From Gelidibacter sediminis (lineage in GTDB: Bacteria > Bacteroidota > Bacteroidia > Flavobacteriales > Flavobacteriaceae), in NCBI RefSeq assembly GCF_004364975.1, contig NZ_SOBW01000007.1, positions 992,001-1,056,000 on the forward strand: DNA of 64,000 nt, read 5' to 3'. The notes beneath the pieces are model-generated. The model searched no databases and was not told the origin of the DNA. It saw nothing but the letters and a program-made list of their open reading frames with translations. Shown here in pieces: positions 28,830 to 38,119 of this stretch. Numbering within the stretch: position 1 is the stretch's first letter; every line of letters begins with the position of its first letter. The translations under genes and the position numbers were made by a program.

Positions 28830-28979
28830 AAATTTTCTTCACAAACACTTCAAGATAGCAAAGATTGCATGCCCAGCTTAGATGATAATTTTTGACAGCT
28901 TCACCTCTCATTGGCATTTTTATTTTGTAGCCTTTTACATATCACTTACATTTAAGAATCTAATGCCTTCTTAATAAAT

Positions 28980-29013
28980 AAAATCCTTGTGCTTTATATT
29001 GTTCAAGGATTTT
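28980..29013. promoter_or_regulatory. hairpin upstream of the GH3 fusion gene
   Basis: AAAATCCTTG (28980-28989) and CAAGGATTTT (29004-29013) form a 10-bp stem with a 14-nt loop, ending 13 bp before the next ATG. The flanking A and T tracts are short. It could be a weak terminator for pldA or a leader-RNA structure. Confidence 0.45.
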
Positions 29014-29026
29014 AAAATGATGTAAA

Positions 29027-31993
29027 ATGATACAAAAAACAACATCTATAATCTTCTTTTTGACCCTGCTTCTGTCTGGACAAGTTCTTATTGCCCAAAC
29101 AAAAGTTCTTGAAAAACCCGAATTTTTAAAATACGAAAACAGCCAGTGGGTAGATTCCATTATGAAAAGCCTAAGTGTTGAAGAACGCATTGCGCAACTC
29201 ATTATGGTGCCCGCTTATTCCAATAAAGGCGAGGAACACACACAAGCCATTTTAAAGCTCATAGCAGAACAGAACATTGGCGGACTCATCTTCTTTCAAG
29301 GCGATCCTGAAACTCAGGTAAAACTTATAAATACTTACCAAAACGCTTCAAAAACACCGTTATTAGGTGCTATGGATGCCGAATGGGGATTGGGAATGCG
29401 ATTGGACAACACCATCAGTTATCCGTTTCAGATGGCTTTGGGCGCCATTCAGGATGATGGCCTTATTTACGAAATGGGCACTCAAGTAGCGCGGCAATTA
29501 AAACGCACAGGACTTCATGTCAATTTCGCCCCTGTGGTAGATGTGAACAACAACGCTAACAATCCGGTGATCAATTACCGTTCTTTTGGAGAAAACAAGC
29601 ACAATGTCGCCCAAAAAGCAACGGCTTATATGCGCGGCATGCAAGATCAATTCGTATTGACCACCGCCAAACATTTTCCCGGACATGGCGATACGGACAT
29701 TGATTCGCATTACGCTTTACCGCAAATCAATCATTCTCTAAAACGCTTGGATACGTTGGAATTATTTCCATTCAGGAAACTAATGGAAGCAGGACTTGGT
29801 GGGGTTATGGTAGCACATTTAAACATTCCTGCGCTCGATGCTTCCGGGGTGCCATCAACATTATCCAAAGCCATTGTTACAGATTTGCTCAAAGAAAAAA
29901 TGGGTTTTGAAGGACTCATCGTGACGGATGCCATGACGATGAAAGCTGTTACTCAGGGCCATTCGCCAGGCATTGTGGATAGAGATGCTATTTTGGCCGG
30001 AAATGACGTTTTGGAATTTGCTGAAAGTGTGCCGGATGCGATTTTAGAGATTAAAAAAGCCATTCAAAAAGGGTTGATCTCCCAAGCAGAAATCGACCGA
30101 AAAGTCAGAAAAGTTTTGGCTGTAAAACAATGGGTAGGATTACACCAGTATCAACCTACCGCTTCTGAACATATCGTAGCTGAAATAAAAACACCTGAAG
30201 CCTTATTATTACATCGAAAACTGGTTGCTGCATCGCTTACAGTGCTTAAAAATGATGCTAATTTATTGCCTTTTCAAGACTTGGATAAAGTGAGCTTTGC
30301 GTCCGTTTCCATTGGCGCTGAGGCTGAAACTGGTTTTCAGAAGAGTCTAAAACTTTATACAAAAGTGGACGCTTATCAGTTGCCAATTGAAGCTACATCG
30401 GCAGACATTTCAGCGTTGCAAGAGAAGCTTAAAGCCTATGACCATGTGATTCTCGGGATTCATGACGAGAGTACACGCCCCGCTAATACGCTCAAGTTTT
30501 CGACTGAAGTACAAGCGTTTATCAGCGAATTTTCCCAGAAACATCAGAGTGTTGTAGCGTTTTTCAAGAATCCGTATGTGCTCGATAAATTAGAACATAT
30601 TGAAAAGGCTAACGGACTTATAGTAGCGTATCAAGATTCGAAAGCGTCCCAAGAACTCACCGCACAACTTATTTTTGGTGGCATTAGCGCTTCTGGTAAA
30701 TTACCGGTGAGCATTGGAACTAAATTTAAATATGGTGATGGATTAGACCTTGAAGGTGGCCTCCGCTTTAGTTATACGCTTCCTGAAGATGTTGGAATGG
30801 ATTCTGAGATATTAATCGGCGGCATTGACTCGTTAATGCAACAGGCTATGGCTCTGAAAGCCATTCCTGGCGGACAGATTTTGGTGGCTAAAAATCAAAA
30901 AGTAGTCTTTCATAAAGCTTACGGTTTCCACACCTATAACGACACCATTACCGTAAAAAAGGAGGATTTATATGATTTAGCTTCCGTGACCAAAATTTCG
31001 TCGGCCATGGCGGCAGTCATGAAGTTATACGATGAACAAAAGTTTGATCTGGATGGCACTTTGGCGGAGCAGCTGCCGAGTTTTAAGAACAGTAATAAGG
31101 CCGATATTTCCTATCGTGATATTCTGACCCACCAGGCGCGTTTTCAATCGTGGATACCGTTTTACAAAAACCTGTACCGCAAAAACGGCAGTTATAAGTG
31201 GTGGACCATTAAAACAGATTCTTCCGCGCAATACCCCGTAAAAATTGCCAAAAACATGTTTTTGCATCGCAATTATGATGATAAAATCGTAAAAGCCATT
31301 CGGAAATCGCCGTTGCTTGAAACAAAACGTTATGTGTATTCTGATTTCTTTTTCATCTTAGCACCACGAGTAGTGGAAAGTATGGTGGACAACGATTTCT
31401 CCACGTATTTGCAACACAATTTCTACCAACCTTTGGGCGCGACAAGCATCACTTATAACCCATTAACTAAATATAGCCTAAAAGAGATTGTACCTACTGA
31501 AAATGACTTCTATTTCCGTCATATACCCATTCACGGGACAGTGCACGATGAAGGTGCCATTATGCTTGGTGGGGTTTCCGGGCATGCCGGACTATTTGCC
31601 AACGCCAATGATTTGGCAAAATTGATGCAGATGTACCTCAACATGGGCAGCTATGGTGGGAAACGCTATATTGAAGAAGAAACCCTGCGAAATTTTTCCA
31701 AAACCCAATTCCCAGATTCCGATAACAAACGCGCTTTAGGCTTTGATAAACGTCGCCCAAACAAAGAAGGCATCGTGAACAATACAGCAACAGATGCCAG
31801 CGAAAGCAGTTTTGGTCATACAGGTTTTACCGGAACGATGGTTTGGATGGATCCGGAGGAGGAGTTATTGTATATTTTTCTGTCCAACCGGGTGTCGCCT
31901 ACCCGCGATAATGTCAGGTTGTATAATTTGAACACACGTACAGAAATTCAACAAGTGCTTTATAATGCCATAAAAGCAGGTGCTAAACAATAA
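29027..31993 (+). CDS. glycoside hydrolase family 3 (NagZ-like) fused to a serine beta-lactamase-type hydrolase
   Basis: 988-residue exported protein with a signal peptide (1-23). Residues ~40-380 are a GH3 beta-N-acetylhexosaminidase domain with the NagZ signature KHFPGHGDT (215-223) and the nucleophile region LIVTDAMTM (D301). A GH3 C-terminal-like domain follows to ~590. Residues ~610-985 are a class C beta-lactamase/penicillin-binding-type domain with SxxK at S653-K656 (ASVTK), a YSD motif (about 765) and an HTGFTG box (about 928). Likely acts on peptidoglycan or its fragments in the periplasm. This fusion is recurrent in Bacteroidota; the two activities are inferred from motifs. Confidence 0.92.
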   Translation: MIQKTTSIIFFLTLLLSGQVLIAQTKVLEKPEFLKYENSQWVDSIMKSLSVEERIAQLIMVPAYSNKGEEHTQAILKLIAEQNIGGLIFFQGDPETQVKLINTYQNASKTPLLGAMDAEWGLGMRLDNTISYPFQMALGAIQDDGLIYEMGTQVARQLKRTGLHVNFAPVVDVNNNANNPVINYRSFGENKHNVAQKATAYMRGMQDQFVLTTAKHFPGHGDTDIDSHYALPQINHSLKRLDTLELFPFRKLMEAGLGGVMVAHLNIPALDASGVPSTLSKAIVTDLLKEKMGFEGLIVTDAMTMKAVTQGHSPGIVDRDAILAGNDVLEFAESVPDAILEIKKAIQKGLISQAEIDRKVRKVLAVKQWVGLHQYQPTASEHIVAEIKTPEALLLHRKLVAASLTVLKNDANLLPFQDLDKVSFASVSIGAEAETGFQKSLKLYTKVDAYQLPIEATSADISALQEKLKAYDHVILGIHDESTRPANTLKFSTEVQAFISEFSQKHQSVVAFFKNPYVLDKLEHIEKANGLIVAYQDSKASQELTAQLIFGGISASGKLPVSIGTKFKYGDGLDLEGGLRFSYTLPEDVGMDSEILIGGIDSLMQQAMALKAIPGGQILVAKNQKVVFHKAYGFHTYNDTITVKKEDLYDLASVTKISSAMAAVMKLYDEQKFDLDGTLAEQLPSFKNSNKADISYRDILTHQARFQSWIPFYKNLYRKNGSYKWWTIKTDSSAQYPVKIAKNMFLHRNYDDKIVKAIRKSPLLETKRYVYSDFFFILAPRVVESMVDNDFSTYLQHNFYQPLGATSITYNPLTKYSLKEIVPTENDFYFRHIPIHGTVHDEGAIMLGGVSGHAGLFANANDLAKLMQMYLNMGSYGGKRYIEEETLRNFSKTQFPDSDNKRALGFDKRRPNKEGIVNNTATDASESSFGHTGFTGTMVWMDPEEELLYIFLSNRVSPTRDNVRLYNLNTRTEIQQVLYNAIKAGAKQ

Positions 31994-32056
31994 GAGTAGG
32001 TGAAATTTTGATGGTATTGTGACGAAATAAGGTGTTTGGATATCTGTTTATTTTTT

Positions 32057-32084
32057 GAAGATTTGAAGATTTGAAGATTTGAAG
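32057..32084. repeat. 8-bp tandem repeat
   Basis: The unit GAAGATTT occurs three times plus a final GAAG, between the convergent GH3 fusion and SRAP genes. It is a simple-sequence tract prone to length change and is not inside a gene. Confidence 0.85.
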
Positions 32085-32128
32085 TCAACAATTTTAATGT
32101 GAACATCCGCTTCTAAATCAACATAAAT

Positions 32129-32905
32129 TTAATCCATATCCAGCGTTGGCAATTCCTCATAGTGGAGTGGTTCAGAAATTGCTTCAGTATTGCCCATATA
32201 GTCTTTCCCTCTTAATTTAGCCACGGTATAAGCGTCCAACGCATCATTTGGATAGGCTTTAATGAGGTCTTCTAGCGTCGATTTATCCAAAGGATCATCA
32301 TAACCAATCAGCCATTTATCGGCTAAGGCATCCGGTAAAATAACAGGCATGCGCGGCTCCTTTAGTTTAGGATTGTTATGAATCTTTGACAGTATGGTGT
32401 TGGCTGTAGTCGTCACTATTGAAAAGGTATTCAGCTTGCCGCCATGTTCAGGATTAGTCCACTCACTATATAATCCCGCAAAAATCATGGGTTCTTTATC
32501 CTTTCGGAAGATGAAATACGGATATGTTTTTTTATTGAAATGACGGTGTTCATAAAACCCATCGGCATAGATTAAACAGCGGCTGTTTTTTGCGGATTCT
32601 CTAAAAGACGGTTTTTTAAAAATGGTTTCCTCGCGGGCATTCAAGGTGGTATTCCAAGTCTTTTTTAATTGCTCTGCGTCATTCACCCAATGCGGCACCA
32701 ATCCCCAGGTAGCAACCTCAGGATAGTCTGGAGAGCGGTCCGTGTAGATTAAAACTTCAGGATGTGTAAAGCCAGAAGCGTGAAATAAGGGCAAATCCGT
32801 CAACGGAATTAGTTTTTCCATGATTTCATCCACCGCAGAGGCATCGCCTCGCCTAGCGGCTCTTTTCAATTGTGATTCTAAAGATATTTTAACGTCGTAG
32901 CACAT
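32129..32905 (-). CDS. SOS response-associated (SRAP/HMCES-like) protein
   Basis: 258-residue SRAP-family protein. The mature N-terminus would be Cys2 (MCYDVK), the residue that in this family crosslinks to abasic sites in single-stranded DNA. Other conserved blocks are NAREET, the glutamate in YADGFYEH and RMPVILP with a histidine just before it (IHNNPKL). It should protect abasic sites and can also autoprocess. It ends convergently with the GH3 fusion gene. Confidence 0.93.
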   Translation of the reverse strand: MCYDVKISLESQLKRAARRGDASAVDEIMEKLIPLTDLPLFHASGFTHPEVLIYTDRSPDYPEVATWGLVPHWVNDAEQLKKTWNTTLNAREETIFKKPSFRESAKNSRCLIYADGFYEHRHFNKKTYPYFIFRKDKEPMIFAGLYSEWTNPEHGGKLNTFSIVTTTANTILSKIHNNPKLKEPRMPVILPDALADKWLIGYDDPLDKSTLEDLIKAYPNDALDAYTVAKLRGKDYMGNTEAISEPLHYEELPTLDMD

Positions 32906-32923
32906 AAAAATTATTCTGAGTAT

Positions 32924-33433
32924 TTACAATCCATAACCAAATGACAAGCCATAGTTAAGGGCTGTAGTTTTGCCAACATCAAAATTAACCACGGGACCAA
33001 ACGATAGTTTATTCACATGAAAATCATAACCAGTGCCTATCCGGAAATAAAGATCAGTGGCCTTTTTATGCTCATGTCCATTACTATTGTGTGCTGCGGT
33101 AAAGGCAACCAAAGGTGACGCAATTAATTTCAGACCTTTATAAGGATGTACGAATACCGGAATCCCCACCAAAACCTCATTCGCATCACCTAAAATCAAT
33201 TCTGAGAGAAGTCCTAACCCAATTACTTCCGAAATGCGATATTCATAATCTAACCCCACCGTATAGGCGGTAGATTTATGCGTGAAATTGGTTGTAGCCC
33301 CATTAAATACAGCAAGATGATGTGTGCCAGCATGAGAATGATGATCGCTATTGGTTTGCACAACCGTTTGCTGTGCAGAGCTACCTATATTGCCCAAAAA
33401 AAGGCTCAGCAGTAGGAGGATTAGATTTTTCAT
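32924..33433 (-). CDS. small outer-membrane beta-barrel-like protein, His-rich loops
   Basis: 169 residues with a signal peptide (1-20, LLLLSLFLGNIGSSA). The rest alternates hydrophobic and polar residues as in small barrels (AYTVGLDYEYRISEVIGLG, FGPVVNFDVG) and ends in an aromatic-rich strand (LSFGYGL). Two histidine clusters, SDHHSHAGTHH (~30-40) and NSNGHEHK, could bind metal. Not assigned to a named family. It lies 18 bp upstream of the SRAP gene on the same strand. Confidence 0.72.
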   Translation of the reverse strand: MKNLILLLLSLFLGNIGSSAQQTVVQTNSDHHSHAGTHHLAVFNGATTNFTHKSTAYTVGLDYEYRISEVIGLGLLSELILGDANEVLVGIPVFVHPYKGLKLIASPLVAFTAAHNSNGHEHKKATDLYFRIGTGYDFHVNKLSFGPVVNFDVGKTTALNYGLSFGYGL

Positions 33434-33823
33434 GTATTCTCAAATTTAAAGGCCTAGAAGAATTGGGTGAGTTCGCAGGTCGCACAAAGATTAAATCATA
33501 GTAAGTGTCGAAATGAAAATTCTACACCTAAGATAATGAAATTACGCTTTTTAGAATTCTGATATTTAAATTATTTTGGACTTGGAATCTTCTATTCCTC
33601 AACCTTACATCATTAAACTTAGCCACACTTAATCCTGCGTAACCAATGTTTTATTGGGTGGTTTTCAAGCTAAAGGATTTAAATAAATGACTCAGAAGGC
33701 ATGTAAAATATGAGACTTTAGGGAGTTAATGTTATAGTCCTGATACTGTGAATTATTTGGATTTGTGAGCTAATAAGCGAGGATAGACAAAGTAATAGCC
33801 TGTAAACAGGTTATAAGTTTCAT
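33434..33823. other. 390-bp intergenic region at the left edge of the cassette block
   Basis: No convincing gene. The right end (about 33767-33815, gcgaggatagacaaag ... agcctg) matches the right half of the inter-gene elements further along; compare 38167-38190, gcgaggaaggacaaag ... ccatgg. The cassette at 33824 therefore also ends in such an element. The left ~300 bp are AT-rich and otherwise featureless. Confidence 0.55.
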
Positions 33824-34450
33824 TTACCATTCATCTTTCATGTCTTGATTTTTTAAATAAGACAAAAGACTTAGGTCAATTTGGCTTAATTTGTCAACTA
33901 TTTGCGGAATGATTTTCTTACCATAATTCTGTTGGGATTCATAATCCTTTCGAAATTTATCATCGTTGTTTATTCTTTTAATCGCAGCCTTTTTACCCAT
34001 TCCGTCATATTCTTCCATAGCTTTTAGGCTAAAAGTTTTATATTCGTCATAGCTCATAAAATAGACAGAAAGTGCGCGCGTTGCGTCAATTCCATCGAAC
34101 AACAAATCCGAAATATCAATTTTATATTTTCCATCCTTAAATTTTAAATCCAGAGTGTATTCCACTTTTCGCTCAGAATATAAGGTTGCTCCAAAAGCAC
34201 TAAAGTCGGCTCCAACATCAAATGCTCCTTTTATCAAAATATTATCTTCGTTGTTTATTCTAGTAACATACTTAGAGTTATTATAATTCTTTGCAACCCA
34301 ACGATTTGTTTTTTCTTGTAATTCATTTTTGTCTAGTTCGATTTCTTGAACTCTATCAACATAGATTTTTGCATTTATTGAATCGACCACAACTTGTGCG
34401 TTCCCAATAAATCCAATTAAAATAAATGTCAGAATCGTTGTTACTTTCAT
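33824..34450 (-). CDS. exported protein of unknown function (DUF4468-like)
   Basis: 208 residues with an N-terminal signal peptide (1-18, TILTFILIGFIGNA). The pattern INNEDNILIKGAF ... YTLDLKFKDGKYKIDISDLLF resembles the TBP-like DUF4468 family of exported Bacteroidota proteins, but I am not certain. It is the last gene of the minus-strand cassette block, AT-rich like its neighbours. No function can be proposed. Confidence 0.6.
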   Translation of the reverse strand: MKVTTILTFILIGFIGNAQVVVDSINAKIYVDRVQEIELDKNELQEKTNRWVAKNYNNSKYVTRINNEDNILIKGAFDVGADFSAFGATLYSERKVEYTLDLKFKDGKYKIDISDLLFDGIDATRALSVYFMSYDEYKTFSLKAMEEYDGMGKKAAIKRINNDDKFRKDYESQQNYGKKIIPQIVDKLSQIDLSLLSYLKNQDMKDEW

Positions 34451-34622
34451 AGGTACTTTTTATTAGTGTTCGATATATTTGTAATGACTGTTTTCGTTCT
34501 TTAAACACTTCATTTAGTAAATACATACAAACTGAATAGATAATCCGCGAGTCACGATATCCATTGGGATTCTTAAGTAGGCTTACCTAGCAATTGATTA
34601 TATGCGGTGTTAAATTGTTGTT
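34451..34622 (-). repeat. cassette-type inter-gene element
   Basis: Non-coding. The part 34567-34614 (gggattcttaagtaggcttacc ... in pieces GGGATTC, AAGTAGG, CTTACC, GCGGTGTT) aligns with the right half of the elements at 42233-42290 and 44122-44190. The left half has diverged. It separates two unrelated minus-strand genes. Confidence 0.55.
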
Positions 34623-35885
34623 TTAGAATTCGTTCAATTTATCAATTTCTTGTTGATAATTATACCAATCTAAATCTGATTGTTCTTCTTCTGTTTTGAT
34701 TTCTTTTGAGATTTCAATGTTTTCAAAAACATCCAAAGTCAGTTGATTTTTTTTATAATAACTAACATTATTTAACCCTTCAATTCTTGTCTTAATACCT
34801 TGCTCATCATAATGTACATATCCGATACCTTCAATAAACTCTACTTCTTTTACTCCATTTGGAAACCATCTTTCGTAACTTCTATTTTCTTTCAAAGTAC
34901 TTATTTTGGATTCTTTATTTCCATTTTCGTAGTAAGTAGTTCGAATATATTCATTGTGAGAATCTTTGAGTTCTTCCTTAACACTTAAATTCCCATTTTC
35001 ATACCATTCACAAGTTATTTTGAAAGGTTTTCCTTTCTTAGTTTTTTTAAAATATTTTTTATTTCCAGAAGGATAATATGAAGTAAGCGTTATAGTATTA
35101 TTATTTCTTTCAACTGACATTCGTAATACTCCATTTATATTGCTTTTTAAATTGAACTTTAGGGATTTCTCAAATTCTTTATCAAAATTGAGATTGAATT
35201 GTTCATCTATTATGTCGTATTGAGCAAAAGGTATTTTATCGGAAACATATAATTTTTCGAAGAACTGCTTTGAATAAATCCAATTTGAATAAACCGGGAA
35301 ATTATTTTCGCGTATTGCTTTAAATAATTCTATTTGTCGTTTATTAATCCCGTCTGAAAAAAATTCATCAAGTGTTTCTTCACATTTGAAACTTCCATTT
35401 TTATTATAAGTGTAAATTTTTTGTTCTTTATTAGGTGTATTTAAATAATTGAATTGCGAAAGTGTTGGAATTTCTTGAAATTTTTGTTGAGCAATAAAAT
35501 CTAATTTATTTAACTCAAATTTTGGTTGATAGGCTTTAGGATAAAAAATAGAATCTTTAAGTCTCCATTTTCCTCCAGGATTTAAATTAGATAAAATTCC
35601 TTCATTTAAAACTTGTCTTCCTAATTTGTAAATAATTATTCTCTCAAGTTCAAATGCAGTATCTTCATCAAGATTTGGAAATAAAATTTCAATTTTCACC
35701 TCTAAATTAGAGTCTTTAATTTTTTGAATTCTTTCTAGTTTTGAGAAATTTAAGTCATTTTTTGTAGGTTTTAAATGAGATAAATACCTTTTACCTTTAC
35801 CCTTACCAATGTAAAAATATTGATCATTTCTGGGATCGATTAATCCGTAAACGTAATATTCATTTTTGTTCAAAGGGTTCTTCAC
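34623..35885 (-). CDS. GIY-YIG nuclease-domain protein with C-terminal MORN-type repeats
   Basis: 420 residues. The N-terminal ~95 residues are a GIY-YIG domain (YYVYGLIDPRNDQYFYIGKG, residues 10-29, with glutamate in the helix FELERIIIYKLG), close to the LEM-3/COG3680 type. Residues ~95-260 are unassigned. Residues ~265-385 contain repeats of the form YYxxGNKKYF, WYENGNLSVKEE, YYENGNKESK and WFPNGVKEVEF, the MORN_2-type repeat. No signal peptide. A structure-specific nuclease tethered by MORN repeats is plausible; substrate unknown. It is a single-gene cassette. Confidence 0.75.
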   Translation of the reverse strand: MKNPLNKNEYYVYGLIDPRNDQYFYIGKGKGKRYLSHLKPTKNDLNFSKLERIQKIKDSNLEVKIEILFPNLDEDTAFELERIIIYKLGRQVLNEGILSNLNPGGKWRLKDSIFYPKAYQPKFELNKLDFIAQQKFQEIPTLSQFNYLNTPNKEQKIYTYNKNGSFKCEETLDEFFSDGINKRQIELFKAIRENNFPVYSNWIYSKQFFEKLYVSDKIPFAQYDIIDEQFNLNFDKEFEKSLKFNLKSNINGVLRMSVERNNNTITLTSYYPSGNKKYFKKTKKGKPFKITCEWYENGNLSVKEELKDSHNEYIRTTYYENGNKESKISTLKENRSYERWFPNGVKEVEFIEGIGYVHYDEQGIKTRIEGLNNVSYYKKNQLTLDVFENIEISKEIKTEEEQSDLDWYNYQQEIDKLNEF

Positions 35886-35889
35886 AATT

Positions 35890-36030
35890 ATTTATACCAG
35901 TTTTGTTTATAAGCTGTGACGTGATTAGTCACGGAGAGAACCGCAAATTGACATTTCACATTTTAAAATCCGCAGGAATTTCCAAAGTAGGCGAGAACTA
36001 GCCATAGCTTATACATATTGTTAGGCACAA
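35890..36030 (-). repeat. cassette-type inter-gene element with inverted ends
   Basis: The left end TTTATAAGCTGTGAC (near 35906) and the reverse complement of the right end (TGTATAAGCTATGGC, near 36001-36016) agree at most positions, giving an imperfect dyad of ~110 bp. GTTAGGC at 36020-36026 fits the integron core consensus GTTRRRY. Confidence 0.65.
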
Positions 36031-36035
36031 TTATT

Positions 36036-36959
36036 TTAAAATCCATAGTATTTTCCAATAGCTTCTGCTAATAAACTTCCAGCTGTTCCAATTCCAACTT
36101 TCCAAGAACCATCCAATGCTTTTCCGAGCATTTTAGTTGTCCAAGCATTAACTTTTGTACCAAATATTTTTGTTTTTTGATTAGGTTCTTCTGTATCTAT
36201 TATTTCTGCTAAATCATCAGTATCTTCAGAATTTAGACCAAGGTTTTGCAGATGCTTTATTAATTCTTCTTTATTTCCTTTCGTAATTTTAATTTTAGCT
36301 TCAATTTTAGCTTTATTTCCTGTATTTACAACGTTTCCATCTCCACTCGTATTTATAATCGTTTGACTCATAATCGTATTTATTTCGTCTTTTTTTGTTT
36401 TCAATTCAGTAATATCAGTTATATTCCCATATTCTTCATCGATTTTTAGCATAAAGTCTAATAAGCGATTTCTTACAACAGATATGATTTCAGTGATAGT
36501 TCCGGCAGCAATTTTTTTTCTAGTATTAATTAGATGTAGATAAGGATTTCCTAATTTTTGCCAATTATAACCAATTACTCCAGTTAATTCCGCACGTAGA
36601 GGCATTTCTAAGACTCCAGAAGTGCAATTTTTATATAAATTTTCTAAACCAGAAATACTTTGATAGAATTCAACAGATCGAACCGAATCCTCTAAACTTT
36701 CTGGAAGTCCGTCAGTTGGTATTGGTTGGTTATTGTACTGTGTATAACCAACTGTATAAGTTCCGATTAATTGACACCGATAAATTCGATGCTTAGGTAA
36801 AGTATCTTTTAAACTATAACCTTCTAATTCATTACTAACCCAATCAAGCAGTTGAGCATTTTGAGTTCTAGATGCTAACACTTTGGTTTTGAGTAAAGGA
36901 GAACTAATTGATTTCTCAGTATCAATTAATTCATTTATTATGTCTGCTATGAGTTTCAT
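36036..36959 (-). CDS. AbiTii-type abortive-infection-like protein
   Basis: 307 residues. The N-terminal ~190 residues match the AbiTii pattern: LIADIINELIDTEKSISSPLLKTKVLAS, then QLLDWVSNELEGY and LPKHRIYRCQ. A glycine/asparagine linker (SGDGNVVNTGNKA, ~206-218) follows. The protein ends with a short helical domain and an amphipathic C-terminus (GSWKVGIGTAGSLLAEAIG) that could contact membrane. Family members are associated with phage defence, but the mechanism is unknown to me. It is the first gene after the head sequence at 36960-37334. Confidence 0.72.
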   Translation of the reverse strand: MKLIADIINELIDTEKSISSPLLKTKVLASRTQNAQLLDWVSNELEGYSLKDTLPKHRIYRCQLIGTYTVGYTQYNNQPIPTDGLPESLEDSVRSVEFYQSISGLENLYKNCTSGVLEMPLRAELTGVIGYNWQKLGNPYLHLINTRKKIAAGTITEIISVVRNRLLDFMLKIDEEYGNITDITELKTKKDEINTIMSQTIINTSGDGNVVNTGNKAKIEAKIKITKGNKEELIKHLQNLGLNSEDTDDLAEIIDTEEPNQKTKIFGTKVNAWTTKMLGKALDGSWKVGIGTAGSLLAEAIGKYYGF

Positions 36960-37477
36960 ATAATTTTGATCTTTACTTAATACGTTAGCTTTAAGTGATT
37001 AATTTTTTTTCCGAAATAGGTGGAATTGTGCCAACACATATATAACACCCTTTTGAGATACACATATTTCCCACCAAGATAGTAAAATCCCCCACTTAAA
37101 ACATTTTAAATTTTATTTAAAGTACTCTCCTACTTACGCTTAAGTTAAAGCCTTGGTATATCACGAGTTTTTCAATTGAAAGAACCAAATTTTAAAATCT
37201 GAGAATTAATTAACAGACCTCTTCTGTAGAAAGAATTTGAAAGTTGGCTTTTCTAGAAAGTGCTAATAATACTGTAATGAAGGTCATTACCTTAAACAAA
37301 AAAGCCATTCATTTTCGTGAAAGGCTTTTTTGTTATTGTGGAGTTTCCCACTGTACTTTAGTTTCTCCAATTTTGAAGACGGTCGCGATATAAATGACCT
37401 TCTACAAATTTTCGGTGGTCGCTGCTGGTCATTTTTTCCAATACATACAATGCGGAAATATAGCTCGCCTATTTTTG
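36960..37477 (-). other. 518-bp non-coding head sequence (copy A) of a cassette run
   Basis: No real gene; a 64-residue frame at its right end is not protein-like. Two blocks are shared with 44687-44832. One contains CCCACCAAGATAGTAAAAT (37070-37088). The other is GAAAGTGCTAATAATACTGT with following bases (37255-37290). A terminator-like hairpin follows at 37295-37334. Near 37029-37047 GTGCCAACACATATATAAC resembles the outer end of the inter-gene elements. In both copies the sequence precedes a run of minus-strand cassettes. Confidence 0.6.
37295..37334. terminator. bidirectional terminator-like hairpin
   Basis: AACAAAAAAGCC (37295-37306) pairs with GGCTTTTTTGTT (37323-37334), with further internal pairs (TTCA/TGAA). 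T runs exist in both orientations. It would insulate the AbiTii-containing run from the upstream cassettes. Confidence 0.75.
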
Positions 37478-38116
37478 TCATGGCACTGTGATTTCGTAAG
37501 GTTTTTCCGGAAATCCATATAGCGTTAATTTTTCCTTACTAATTTCACGAATAGGGATTAAAGTTTCTCTTACTCCATTATTATAAATTGCCCCGAAATA
37601 CGTTCCGTCAAGGTTTTCAAGACTTAATTTCCGACCTTCTCTACGCATTCGTTTGTTAACTTCCTGAATAGCTGAACTATCTAAATCCTTATTAAAAACA
37701 AAGTTTATATGTTCATTATTCCATTGTACGTTAAATTCCAATTTCTCAATGTCCATCTTGGATAAATCAGTTTTAGTAGGTTCAATGCGTTCATAGTCCA
37801 CCTCAAAAATTTTGTCTACAGTAATTGACTCCGTTTCGCTTATTACTTTATGTTCCTTTCCATTGCGAAAAAACCTAATCCGATTTGCGTTTACAAGTTC
37901 AAATCTTGTGTCAGCTATATTTTCAACCCAAATTTCGTTTTTCGATAAAACTCCATTATGCGATTCATTCCGAACTCCAAAGTGAAGAACTTTATTGTCA
38001 TAAAATTCAATTAATTCAGGTTCGGAATAATCGTCTCCTGTTTTAATCATTAACCAAGTACCTTTAAATTCTTTCAAGTTATTTGTCGTTTTTTGAATGT
38101 TCGTGGATTGTAGCAA
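37478..38116 (-). CDS. hypothetical protein (two-part, lipocalin-like N-terminus possible)
   Basis: 212 residues, no signal peptide. The N-terminal half (EFKGTWLMIKTGDDYSEPEL ... IRFFRNGKE) has the 'G-W-x' start and beta pattern of small lipocalin-like domains, but this is only suggestive. The second half is mixed alpha/beta with basic residues (NKRMRREGRKLSLENLDGTYFG). No family recognised. Single-gene cassette; the sequence directly after its stop does not show the usual element end. Confidence 0.55.
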   Translation of the reverse strand: MLQSTNIQKTTNNLKEFKGTWLMIKTGDDYSEPELIEFYDNKVLHFGVRNESHNGVLSKNEIWVENIADTRFELVNANRIRFFRNGKEHKVISETESITVDKIFEVDYERIEPTKTDLSKMDIEKLEFNVQWNNEHINFVFNKDLDSSAIQEVNKRMRREGRKLSLENLDGTYFGAIYNNGVRETLIPIREISKEKLTLYGFPEKPYEITVP

Positions 38117-38119
38117 ATA

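Noticed and set aside
37287-37481. A 64-codon minus-strand frame in the non-coding head sequence
   Set aside because: It runs through the terminator hairpin and has composition unlike the neighbouring proteins; no plausible start signal.
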